Shown here in pieces: positions 7,405-14,708 of a stretch of DNA of 24,369 bases (positions are counted from its first letter, which is position 1; every line of letters starts with the position of its first letter). The notes under the pieces are model-generated. The model did no database searches and was not told the origin of the DNA. It saw only the letters and a program-made list of their open reading frames with translations. The stretch covers positions 1 to 24,369 of the forward strand of contig CAZKLU010000026.1 in the NCBI GenBank assembly GCA_964553775.1, read 5' to 3'. The position numbers were made by a program, and so were the translations under genes. This DNA is from RUG626 sp964553775 (lineage in GTDB: Bacteria > Bacillota > Clostridia > Oscillospirales > Oscillospiraceae).

Positions 7405-8237
7405 TTCGTATAGGCTGCCACCTCTCAGCATCCGGAGGTTATGCGGCAATGGCAAAGACAGCGCACTCCATAGGCGCGAATGTGTTTCAATTTTTTACCC
7501 GTAACCCGCGCGGAGGCAAGGCAAAGGAGATAAAAGCCGATGATATAGCGAGGTTCAGGGAGCTTCAAAACGAGTACGGCATCTCGACAATTCTCGCGCA
7601 CGCGCCATATACAATAAACCCGTGTGCGTTGAAGCCGGAGGTTTTGGAATTTGCGAGAGCAACAATGTCAGACGACCTGAGAATACTTGAAATGACACCG
7701 GGGAATATGTACAATTTTCACCCCGGCTGTCACGTCGGTCAGGGGTATGAGCGCGGCGTAGAGCTGACGGCGGAGACACTGAATATAGTTCTGTTTCCGG
7801 AGATGACAACTACAGTGCTTCTTGAGACAATGGCGGGAAAAGGCACAGAGGTTGGATGTATGTTTGAGCATCTAAAGGGAATAATAGACAGGACAGAGCT
7901 TAGCGATAAACTCGGAGTCTGTTTAGATACCTGCCATGTATACGACGCGGGATATGATATAGTCAATGATCTTGACGGCGTACTCACGAGATTTGACGAT
8001 GTGGTGGGGCTTGACAGGCTGAAGGCGGTGCATCTGAACGACAGCAAAAACCCGTTTAACAGCCATAAGGATCGGCATGAGGTGATAGGCGGCGGCAGCA
8101 TTGGACTTGAGGCGTTCAGAAGGATAATAAACCATCCGGTTTTGAGAGATCTGCCGTTCTTTCTCGAAACGCCAAACAACCTTGAGGGGTATAAAAGTGA
8201 GATTTCGCTGCTTAAAGAGATGAGTGAAGCTGAGTGA
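7401..8237 (+). CDS. nfo: Deoxyribonuclease IV (AP endonuclease)
   Basis: A 278-residue base-excision-repair enzyme that cuts 5' of abasic sites and removes 3' blocking groups left by oxidative damage. It is a TIM barrel with three zinc ions. The nine expected ligands can be placed: H67 (AHAPY), H107 (NFHPG), E142 (LETMAG), D176 and H179 (LDTCH), H211 (VHLND), D224 and H226 (KDRHE), and E256 (LETPN). The opening MIRIGCHLSASGG and length are standard for the family. The start ATG overlaps the regulator stop by 4 nt. Co-transcription with a TetR regulator and a downstream rubrerythrin suggests an oxidative-stress role. Confidence 0.94.
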   Translation: MIRIGCHLSASGGYAAMAKTAHSIGANVFQFFTRNPRGGKAKEIKADDIARFRELQNEYGISTILAHAPYTINPCALKPEVLEFARATMSDDLRILEMTPGNMYNFHPGCHVGQGYERGVELTAETLNIVLFPEMTTTVLLETMAGKGTEVGCMFEHLKGIIDRTELSDKLGVCLDTCHVYDAGYDIVNDLDGVLTRFDDVVGLDRLKAVHLNDSKNPFNSHKDRHEVIGGGSIGLEAFRRIINHPVLRDLPFFLETPNNLEGYKSEISLLKEMSEAE

Positions 8238-8256
8238 AAGCGTTTACCCTGAGACA

Positions 8257-8283
8257 ATACTAAAACCTTTGGTATTTTAGTAT
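8257..8283. promoter_or_regulatory. 9-bp palindrome between nfo and rubrerythrin
   Basis: ATACTAAAA (8257-8265) and TTTTAGTAT (8275-8283) are exact inverted repeats around a 9-nt centre. The site is AT-rich and lacks a following T-run, which fits a repressor site (for example for a peroxide or Fur-type regulator) better than a terminator. Its role is inferred. Confidence 0.45.
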
Positions 8284-8329
8284 CATGTAAGACAGTAACG
8301 GTCGGTTTATAACAGCAAGGAGGTATTCC

Positions 8330-8878
8330 ATGGATTACGCAAAATTAAAAGGAACAAGGACAGAGGAGAATCTGCGAACGGCATTTTCAGGTGAAAGTCA
8401 GGCGCACACAAAGTATCTATACTATGCGTCGAAAGCGAAGAAGGACGGCTATGTCCAGATCGGCGATATTTTCACCGAGACCGCGCTAAACGAGAAGGAA
8501 CACGCCAAAATATGGTTTAAGTACCTGCATGAGGGCGAAATGCCGGCAACGATCGACAATCTCCACGACGCGGCGGACGGCGAGAACTTCGAGTGGACTG
8601 ATATGTATGACAAGTTCGCGAAGGAAGCCGATGAGGAGGGCTTCACGGAGTTAGCGGTCAAGTTCCGCATGGTTGGCGAGGTGGAACGTCACCACGAGGA
8701 GAGGTACAGAAAGCTCATCACAAATATTAAAGAGGGGCTTGTGTTCTCACGCGATGGAAGCACAGTCTGGATCTGCTCAAACTGTGGGCATATTGTTATA
8801 GGGTCTAAGCCGCCCGAAGTCTGCCCCGTATGCGCTCATGAGAAAGCATACTTCGAGATTAAAGCGGCAAATTATTGA
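8330..8878 (+). CDS. rbr: Rubrerythrin
   Basis: A 182-residue cytoplasmic non-haem iron peroxidase that reduces hydrogen peroxide in anaerobes. The N-terminal four-helix ferritin-like domain (1-140) carries diiron ligand motifs: E22 (FSGESQAH), E55/H58 (NEKEHAK) and the EVERHHEERY helix (E117-E124). The C-terminal rubredoxin domain has CSNC (C149, C152) and CPVC (C165, C168) for the FeS4 centre. Length and order match classical rubrerythrin. The ribosome binding site AAGGAGG is 8 nt before the ATG. A palindrome lies upstream and a strong terminator downstream. Confidence 0.95.
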   Translation: MDYAKLKGTRTEENLRTAFSGESQAHTKYLYYASKAKKDGYVQIGDIFTETALNEKEHAKIWFKYLHEGEMPATIDNLHDAADGENFEWTDMYDKFAKEADEEGFTELAVKFRMVGEVERHHEERYRKLITNIKEGLVFSRDGSTVWICSNCGHIVIGSKPPEVCPVCAHEKAYFEIKAANY

Positions 8879-8927
8879 TAGACCGCTCCCGCGAATGACG
8901 TTCGTGATGTGATTGACGAAATAGCAA

Positions 8928-8966
8928 ACGGGCTGCCGCTTTATAAAGGCTGGCAGCCCGTATTTT
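8928..8966 (+). terminator. Rho-independent terminator of rubrerythrin
   Basis: A 10-bp stem (ACGGGCTGCC with GGCAGCCCGT) with a 14-nt loop that contains a second small palindrome (CTTTATAAAG), followed by ATTTTAC. It lies 50 nt after the stop codon. Confidence 0.85.
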
Positions 8967-9093
8967 ACTGTTGGCGCACCCCGCAAGGAAGAAAATACCC
9001 GTGCGGACAATTTTGATTTATTATTGAGGGAAGATTTTTTCGCCGCAGATGGGATCGAACGGCACAGAGCAACAGAAATATTATTGCCGTTTG

Positions 9094-9804
9094 CTACAAC
9101 CGCTTTGATATATCTTTTCTCAGTCTCAGAATGATTTTCTTTTCCAGTCGGCTAATGTATGACTGTGATATGCCGAGTATTTCAGCGACCTCCTTCTGTG
9201 TTTTTTCACTCTTTCCGCTAAGACCAAAGCGCATGATGATTATTGTGCGCTCCCTTGTAGAGAGTCTGCTGAGTGCCTCATAAAGAAGCTGCCGGTCAAC
9301 ATCATCCTCGATCGGGCGCATAACTATGTCGTTTTCCGTGCCGAGAACGTCCGCTAAAAGAAGCTCGTTGCCGTCCCAGTCGGTGTTAAGAGGTTCGGAG
9401 ATCGACACCTCCGTCCTCTGTGAGTTTACCTTGCGAAGGTGCATCAATATCTCATTTTCGATACAGCGGCTTGCGTATGTAGCGAGCTTAATTTTTTTGC
9501 CGCTGTCAAATGTGCTGACAGCTTTAATCAGTCCGATCGTTCCGATAGATATAAGATCCTCAAGGTTTACGCCGGTGTTCTCGAACCGACGCGCTATGTA
9601 AACCACAAGACGCAGATTGTGTTCGATAAGTTCCTGTCTCGCGCCTATGTCTCCCTGCGAGAGACGTTCGAGAGCGTCAGATTCCTCCTCCTTACTGAGC
9701 GGTGCGGGCAGTGTTTCGCTGCCGCCTATGTAAAATACTGTTCCGACGGGGAACAGCCGGTTCAGCAGCCGCCGTATCAAACCGGTGAGCTTTTCAAAAA
9801 ACAT
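9094..9804 (-). CDS. sigE: RNA polymerase sporulation sigma factor sigma-E (pro-protein)
   Basis: A 236-residue sigma-70-family factor that drives early mother-cell genes. An amphipathic basic pro-sequence (1-24, MFFEKLTGLIRRLLNRLFPVGTVF) is followed by YIGGSETLPAPLS, the conserved cleavage region of pro-sigma-E. Region 2 reads NLRLVVYIARRFENTGVNLEDLISIGTIGLIKAVSTFD...LATYASRCIENEILMHLR. Region 4 ends in the HTH TQKEVAEILGISQSYISRLEKKIILRLRK. GGAGG precedes the ATG. It lies 127 nt downstream of spoIIGA on the same strand, the usual spoIIG order. Notably sigG does not follow; the next minus-strand gene is absent for several kilobases. Confidence 0.95.
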   Translation of the reverse strand: MFFEKLTGLIRRLLNRLFPVGTVFYIGGSETLPAPLSKEEESDALERLSQGDIGARQELIEHNLRLVVYIARRFENTGVNLEDLISIGTIGLIKAVSTFDSGKKIKLATYASRCIENEILMHLRKVNSQRTEVSISEPLNTDWDGNELLLADVLGTENDIVMRPIEDDVDRQLLYEALSRLSTRERTIIIMRFGLSGKSEKTQKEVAEILGISQSYISRLEKKIILRLRKDISKRL

Positions 9805-9931
9805 TCTTGCCTCCTATAGTTGGGTCAGTGTATAGTGGTCAGCGAATAGCAAGCTGCGGTCAGTTGATATTGGGCTGGGAAGACTGCCTGGTGAGAGAGC
9901 GTTGACAGGCTAAACAATGCCTTATCAAAAA

Positions 9932-10741
9932 TCACGCGCTTGCTATTGCGGCAAAGCCCTCGGCGGTGTGAAGTCCGCTTCTTGAAATCGCAATGACCGC
10001 ACCTTTTACAGGCTCCCCATCGCGAAAGACAGAATCCGGCTTGAATGCCGGGAGCAGTCCGTCTCCGCTGACGGTGGCGCAGGGGATGAGGCGGAACGCA
10101 CACTGTTCGAGGTTCAGCTTTTCGATGGCGGCAACGGGATCCTCACAGTATTTCAGTATATCACGCTCCTTTTTTGTCAAAACAGGCTCTAAAGAGTCAA
10201 GACCGCAGACTATTACTGTGCCGCCGGAGAATGGGTCACGCAGCGCGTTGCCGGTATCGCGAAGAGCTGTCACCGTGACACTCCTTCCGCAACGCGAGAT
10301 TTTTACCGTGCTAAGTTCCCCCTTAACGCGGTGCTTTGCCGTGTTCCTGAACGCGAGAGTGAATACAGCCGCCGACACAGCGATTGCCGTGAAGATGAGA
10401 GGGATAGTAATGCCGGTTCCGTTTCTCATCATCGCGGCGCAGAGAACAGCACCCGCCAAAGATGCCGACAGCGCGAAGAACGTCAGGCACAGTCTTAAAA
10501 GAACGCTTGTCACACCAAACGATATAAGCACGATTCCGGCTCCGATTGACAGCTTCACAATAAAATGATTCAGTACCGACGCTCCTGCCGCCGCGACACC
10601 GTAAACTCCTCCGAACACCGCCGCGATTACGGCGCGAACCCGCCTCACCGGAGTACCTGAGAGCTTTGCTGTGAGAATGATAAGTATGTAGTCGATTACG
10701 GCATTTTCCAGAAACAGCTCATCAGCGTAAATAACAGTCAC
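9932..10741 (-). CDS. spoIIGA: SpoIIGA, sigma-E processing aspartic peptidase
   Basis: A 269-residue membrane protease that removes the pro-sequence of sigma-E at the sporulation septum. The N-terminal half has about five hydrophobic segments (YADELFLENAVIDYILIILTA, VRAVIAAVFGGVYGVAAAG, IGAGIVLISFGVTSVLL, LTFFALSASLAGAVLCAAM and IPLIFTAIAVSAAVFTLAF). The C-terminal cytosolic domain carries the catalytic motif ALRDTGNALRDPFSGGTVIV, with D162 the predicted catalytic aspartate. The start is GTG at 10741: the family begins there and GGAGG lies 7 nt upstream. An ATG two bases earlier reads ATG TGA, an immediate stop, and overlaps the GTG. sigE follows on the same strand. Confidence 0.9.
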   Translation of the reverse strand: MTVIYADELFLENAVIDYILIILTAKLSGTPVRRVRAVIAAVFGGVYGVAAAGASVLNHFIVKLSIGAGIVLISFGVTSVLLRLCLTFFALSASLAGAVLCAAMMRNGTGITIPLIFTAIAVSAAVFTLAFRNTAKHRVKGELSTVKISRCGRSVTVTALRDTGNALRDPFSGGTVIVCGLDSLEPVLTKKERDILKYCEDPVAAIEKLNLEQCAFRLIPCATVSGDGLLPAFKPDSVFRDGEPVKGAVIAISRSGLHTAEGFAAIASA

Positions 10742-10790
10742 ATTACCACCTCCTTTTGCGTCGCGTGAGCGGGAACCGGGGAGTGAATAT

Positions 10791-10798
10791 ATTATAAT
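10791..10798. promoter_or_regulatory. Symmetric TATAAT block between spoIIGA and spoVAC
   Basis: ATTATAAT gives a TATAAT on both strands (minus at 10796-10791, plus at 10793-10798). It sits about 50 nt from the spoIIGA start and about 90 nt from spoVAC, so it may serve the minus-strand spoIIGA promoter. No consensus -35 was seen on either strand. Confidence 0.35.
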
Positions 10799-10884
10799 AC
10801 GATGCCACCGCAAATTAAGTCTAAATTTTTCAGATGTATAAAATTTCACACATTCCGCAAGCTATATACGGAGGTGCGATAAAA

Positions 10885-11325
10885 ATGAGAATGACAAATA
10901 AAGAGTACAGTGACTATGTTGACAAAAAGACACCAAACTCAAAGCTGAGTGTCAATGTGCTTTTCGCGTTTTTGATAGGCGGAGCGATATGCTGCGCCGG
11001 AGAAGGTCTGCTTAACGGCTATAAATCGTTGGGGCTTACGGACGACAACGCGGCAACGGCGGTCAGTGTGACGCTTGTGTTTATTGGTGCGCTGCTGACA
11101 GGCTTCGGGGTTTATGATAACATAGCAAAATATGCCGGAGCGGGAACGCTTGTGCCGATAACAGGATTTTCAAATTCGGTTGTGTCACCGGCACTTGAAT
11201 TCAAGGCTGAGGGCTTCATCACGGGAACGGCGGCAAAGATGTTCATAATCGCGGGTCCTGTGCTTGTGTTCGGAACTGTTACGAGCGTTGTGTACGGTCT
11301 GATACTTTTAATATTGGGAATGTAG
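10885..11325 (+). CDS. spoVAC: Stage V sporulation protein AC
   Basis: A 146-residue inner-membrane protein of the spore DPA channel; SpoVAC is described as a mechanosensitive channel for dipicolinate uptake and release. It has three or four hydrophobic segments: VLFAFLIGGAICCAGEGLLNGY, AVSVTLVFIGALLTGFGVYD and MFIIAGPVLVFGTVTSVVYGLILLIL, with the family core DNIAKYAGAGTLVPITGFSNSVVSPALEFKAEGFITG. I chose the ATG at 10885 because a GGAGG ribosome binding site sits 9 nt before it; upstream ATGs lack one. The usual partners spoVAD and spoVAE are not next to it; a 550-nt gap with hairpins follows. It is divergent from spoIIGA. Confidence 0.92.
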   Translation: MRMTNKEYSDYVDKKTPNSKLSVNVLFAFLIGGAICCAGEGLLNGYKSLGLTDDNAATAVSVTLVFIGALLTGFGVYDNIAKYAGAGTLVPITGFSNSVVSPALEFKAEGFITGTAAKMFIIAGPVLVFGTVTSVVYGLILLILGM

Positions 11326-11378
11326 GTGGGAAAAAGAGCTATAAAGCAGCTTCAGACCCGTGTACCGTGAGAATATAA

Positions 11379-11416
11379 AAGCTCTCCGGAACCTGATCGG
11401 GGATTTCGGAGAGCTT
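11379..11416. terminator. Hairpin in the spoVAC-ABC convergent gap
   Basis: A 10-bp stem (AAGCTCTCCG with CGGAGAGCTT) around an 18-nt loop. On the minus strand it is followed by TTATATTC, so it better fits transcription coming from the ABC operon. It lies 54 nt past the spoVAC stop and could also slow plus-strand transcription. Confidence 0.6.
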
Positions 11417-11433
11417 AGGGAGTAATGTATACT

Positions 11434-11598
11434 TAAGGAATCTCTGAACAAATGCGTCATCGATGCTTTGCGGATATTTTCTGTCAGAAATGCGTTGCTC
11501 AAACCTGAAATACATCAGGTATTCCTGCGCTTTCGCGCCTTTCTCTGACGAAAAATCTCTCGCAAGTCACTCTAGCCGATTTATTCAGAGCTTCCTTA
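11434..11598. mobile_element. MITE-like foldback repeat
   Basis: A 165-bp element bounded by 18-bp terminal inverted repeats: TAAGGAATCTCTGAACAA on the left and the complement of TAAGGAAGCTCTGAATAA on the right (16/18 identical). The symmetry continues inward: GATATTTTCTGTCAGAAA on the left matches the complement of the right-hand GTCAGAGAAA region, and the centre holds CCTGA-AATACA-TCAGG. The whole segment can therefore fold back on itself. It encodes no transposase. No other copy exists in this window, so mobility is inferred from structure only. Confidence 0.55.
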
Positions 11599-11753
11599 TA
11601 GACAAAGTATATCAGGATTTTGCTGTGGAACCACGCGAGGGGAATATTGTTTTTTGCCGAAACTGATTTGGCGCGATTGTTGCCGTTTACTGTAGCCTTG
11701 ACTATGCGTTATTAGCGTTTTCAGAGCGGACAGGCGGAAGGTGAGCTATAAAA

Positions 11754-11781
11754 ATCTCCGAACCTGTGCGGGTTCGGAGAT
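11754..11781 (-). terminator. Terminator of the ABC/GldG/DUF4340 operon
   Basis: A perfect 11-bp stem (ATCTCCGAACC with GGTTCGGAGAT) and a 6-nt loop. Read on the minus strand the stem runs into TTTTATAG. It lies about 95 nt after the DUF4340 stop codon. Confidence 0.85.
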
Positions 11782-11875
11782 ATGTTTTGGAAAATTTTAA
11801 TGATTATCAATAGCTTACAGATAATTTATCATAGACGCTGGCATACGCTACCGCATCCGGCATTAAATTATATCA

Positions 11876-13285
11876 TCACAGCACCAGCGCGTTCACAGCC
11901 TCCACAAGTGATACAACGTCAGCTCTCGCGACAGTTCCGATAGTCTCGCCGTCAACGACAGCTACGCAGTACTCGCCGTCAAGCCGGTAAAATTCCATCG
12001 TAACCTGCGGTTCACCGTCAAGGCTGAGCTTCGCCGTTACAGAGATTTCTAATTTGCCATCAGTCACATCGTTCGTAAACTCCGAAATTTCAAGTGCCGT
12101 AAGCGCGGTCTCAAATCCGCTTATGTCTATGCCGTCATCGTCTTCGCTATCATCGTCGGGAACCGAGCCATCAAGGTACCAGCTTGTGGTGTTGTCATTC
12201 GTGTTAAATTCGGATGTCAGTGTGTAGCTTTCACTGTCAAGCGTCACATCAAACGATGATACATCCTCGAACTCCGCCGGAAGAACCTCCTTGTGCCGCA
12301 AGTCGTTATAGGACACAAGCATCAGACTCTTGTAATCATACGCGCTGAGATTGTAAATGATCTGTGAATCACCGACCCTGCAATACGCGGTGGTAACATC
12401 CTCAAGCTCCGCGTCTGCCTCATCCGGTGAACGGCTTATGTTCAGCGTAAACTCGCCGCTCTCCGTCTGCTCACCATCCTCGGCAGTTTCGGAATAACTG
12501 ACAGTCACCGCAAGATCCGGCACACCAAGTCCGCTATCAGCAAGCTCCGCAGCGGTCACGTTATATGTGTAGTAATCGTCCAGAGATATAGATGTCAGTG
12601 TCGAGAGATAACTCGTTACGAGACTTGTATCGAGCGGAAGATTTTTGTCAGCGGTGAAATACACATCGCTGTCACGGTAGGTGTTCCCGTTGTCCTCGCT
12701 GTATATTATAGATATATTCTCGGCTCCGACAGCAGTGAGACTCTCCGCCGCGCCGAGATACGGCAGTGTATCGTTCAAGATAAGATCATCCAGCGCGATG
12801 TCAAAATCCTCCATCGGGTCGTGGCTCACAAGATACGCGCCGCCGTCTCCGATCGAGACGTAACGCTCCGAATCGAGTGTGCTGTAGTCACCGAGCGTTA
12901 TTGTGTAATCTCCGCTTTCAGAGGATATATTTATGGTACACACCGGATCGTCAAGCCCGTACTGTGAAAAGTCGCTCACATCCTCAATAGCGAACGTCAC
13001 GCCAAACGATTCAAACTGTTCCAGCAACGCCTCAATGCTCTCGTCCGACACAGGAAACGCCTCGTCACCGTCGTAGATCCATCCGTCATCCCTGTGAAAC
13101 GACAGTGAGACGCTGTCCGTCTCCCACGACAGAGCTGTCACGCTGTCGGTCGGAATTTCCAGAATTATCTCGTCACTGTTTTTGATGTTATCAATATGCG
13201 TCTCTATGAGGGAAACCGCGAATGTGGCAATTACCAGAACGACAAGCACGGCGGCGAGTATTATAAGACGTTTACCCTTCGCCAT
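11876..13285 (-). CDS. DUF4340 domain protein of a Gld-type ABC system
   Basis: A 469-residue protein with one N-terminal membrane anchor (residues 6-26, RLIILAAVLVVLVIATFAVSLI) and a large extracytoplasmic part made of repeated beta units: SVTALSWETDSVSLSFHRDDGWIYDGDEAFPVSDESIEALLEQFESF is the typical DUF4340 opening, and YGLDDPVCTINI...GDYTITLGDY repeats the pattern. It is acidic, and Asp/Ser-rich. It is the last gene of the ABC operon, overlapping the GldG-like gene by 14 nt. The same gene order (ATPase, permease, GldG, DUF4340) recurs in many bacteria; the transported substrate is not established. Confidence 0.82.
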   Translation of the reverse strand: MAKGKRLIILAAVLVVLVIATFAVSLIETHIDNIKNSDEIILEIPTDSVTALSWETDSVSLSFHRDDGWIYDGDEAFPVSDESIEALLEQFESFGVTFAIEDVSDFSQYGLDDPVCTINISSESGDYTITLGDYSTLDSERYVSIGDGGAYLVSHDPMEDFDIALDDLILNDTLPYLGAAESLTAVGAENISIIYSEDNGNTYRDSDVYFTADKNLPLDTSLVTSYLSTLTSISLDDYYTYNVTAAELADSGLGVPDLAVTVSYSETAEDGEQTESGEFTLNISRSPDEADAELEDVTTAYCRVGDSQIIYNLSAYDYKSLMLVSYNDLRHKEVLPAEFEDVSSFDVTLDSESYTLTSEFNTNDNTTSWYLDGSVPDDDSEDDDGIDISGFETALTALEISEFTNDVTDGKLEISVTAKLSLDGEPQVTMEFYRLDGEYCVAVVDGETIGTVARADVVSLVEAVNALVL

Positions 13286-14708
13286 TCTGAACGCGCCTCC
13301 TCATAAGGACAACTACAATGCCTATGCCTAAAAACAGTATCGGAACAGCCGCTATCATTATAAACTCCAGCAGCGAAGAGGACGCTGAATCTATCGACAG
13401 ATATGTGTAGCCTAAGGACTTGCTTCGTATAGCAAGTGCCTCACGCTCACCGATAAGTTCCGATAAGGCGTTCATAGCAATATTCACATTCGCTCCGGAT
13501 GAGAACGAGTTGTACGATTCCTCAAGGAACAGCGAGGACGAGAACCATATCATCTCTCCGTCTCCGTCCGTCTCAACTGTCACCGCGAGAGCGAATGAAC
13601 CGGGTGTGTCATCTTCCTCCATGTCATAAGTTTCAAAGTTATAGCCATCGGTTTTGCTGAATGAAGTGTCGGATGAGATAAGAAGCGCAGTAACACCGGT
13701 GTTTGCGTTGCTTACATCAAGCCCCTGAGCGATCGGCATATTCACATAGTAACGCTCCTCAATAAGCGGATCTGTTATATCGTTCGATGTCATGTTCGGC
13801 AGGAGAAGATACGGAAGACCCATACCGTAATATGATCCGTAATAGCTTGAGTCTGTCTCCAGCACAAACCCCTCAACAGGTTCTATACCGTAATCCTTGA
13901 GAAGTGTTGTCAGCGTTGTCAGCGTACCCGCCTCCACCGCGCCTGACACAACCATCAGCTTGCCGCCGTTTGATATATACTCCCTCAATACGTCAAGCTC
14001 ACTTTCGGATATATCACTCTCCGGCGCGTAAATAAGCACACAGCTTGCGTCCTCTGGCACTTCGCCGGTTGATACAAGTGAAAGGCTCTCTGTCTCGATA
14101 TTCTCCTTTTCAATCTGACCCGCGAATGTATCTGGAAGATCAGGCTCACCGTGACCTTCAAGGACATACATTTTTGGAAGCTCCTCGCTCACGACATAGT
14201 CTATAGCCGATGTTATCTGACCTTCACCGTCAAAATCGCTGTATGAGTATGAGTAGCCGTTAGATTCCACGAGATATATGTCATAGTAGTCTATATAACG
14301 GCTTTTATCGCCGCTTGCTACTATCAGACTGTTATTCGATGCGGTTTCGTCTGTGTATTGCTGCGTGAACGTCGGGTAAACATCAGGGTTTATCTTTGTC
14401 ACTGTGATATGCTCAGAGAGACTTTCGTATTTTGAGAGCAGATTCGAGATTATGCTGTCCTCGCTGTCAGCCTGAACTATCCAGTATATAGTAACGTCCT
14501 TATCAAGCGAGTTGAGAACGACCTTTGTGTCGCTTGTGACTGAATAAAGCTGTGATGAACTCATATCCAGCTTTGTGACTGTTGTCGGGAGAACAGACGC
14601 GAATATGTTTACAGTAATAAGTATCGCCAGAATGATCGCTATAACGGCAAGCGAATAAACTCCGCCGCGAAACGCTATCTTTCTCAGGCTCCTGTCCTTT
14701 TTGTTCAT
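13272..14708 (-). CDS. GldG-like ABC-associated extracytoplasmic protein
   Basis: A 478-residue protein with an N-terminal membrane segment (about 16-40, YSLAVIAIILAILITVNIFASVL) and a C-terminal one (about 446-468, FIMIAAVPILFLGIGIVVVLMRR). The intervening domain is of the GldG / auxiliary ABC component type: TKLDMSSSQLYSVTSDTKVVLNSLDKDVTIYWIV is the family start, and KMYVLEGHGEPDLPDTFAGQIEKENIETESLSL...DASCVLIYAPESDISESELDVLREYISNGGKLMVVSG is the Rossmann-like core shared with DUF4350. GldG acts with the GldA/GldF ABC transporter in Bacteroidetes gliding; a gliding role is not implied here. Its start shares one base with the permease stop (TGATG). Confidence 0.85.
   Translation of the reverse strand: MNKKDRSLRKIAFRGGVYSLAVIAIILAILITVNIFASVLPTTVTKLDMSSSQLYSVTSDTKVVLNSLDKDVTIYWIVQADSEDSIISNLLSKYESLSEHITVTKINPDVYPTFTQQYTDETASNNSLIVASGDKSRYIDYYDIYLVESNGYSYSYSDFDGEGQITSAIDYVVSEELPKMYVLEGHGEPDLPDTFAGQIEKENIETESLSLVSTGEVPEDASCVLIYAPESDISESELDVLREYISNGGKLMVVSGAVEAGTLTTLTTLLKDYGIEPVEGFVLETDSSYYGSYYGMGLPYLLLPNMTSNDITDPLIEERYYVNMPIAQGLDVSNANTGVTALLISSDTSFSKTDGYNFETYDMEEDDTPGSFALAVTVETDGDGEMIWFSSSLFLEESYNSFSSGANVNIAMNALSELIGEREALAIRSKSLGYTYLSIDSASSSLLEFIMIAAVPILFLGIGIVVVLMRRRVQNGEG

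Larger units (their letters stand above)
11326..11875. other. Non-coding gap between spoVAC and the ABC operon
   Basis: This convergent intergenic region contains two related hairpins (11379-11416 and 11754-11781) and the foldback element between them. A 67-codon open frame at 11463-11666 lies mostly inside the repeat, has no ribosome binding site and is not credible. I see nothing else in 11599-11750. Confidence 0.6.

Noticed and set aside
9058..9091. 7-bp inverted repeat (AACGGCA/TGCCGTT) just after the sigE stop as a terminator
   Set aside because: The loop is 20 nt and no T-run follows on the minus strand.
11769..11781. GGTTCGGAGAT resembling a tRNA T-loop
   Set aside because: It is the 3' arm of a perfect terminator hairpin; no acceptor stem or anticodon arm can be drawn.
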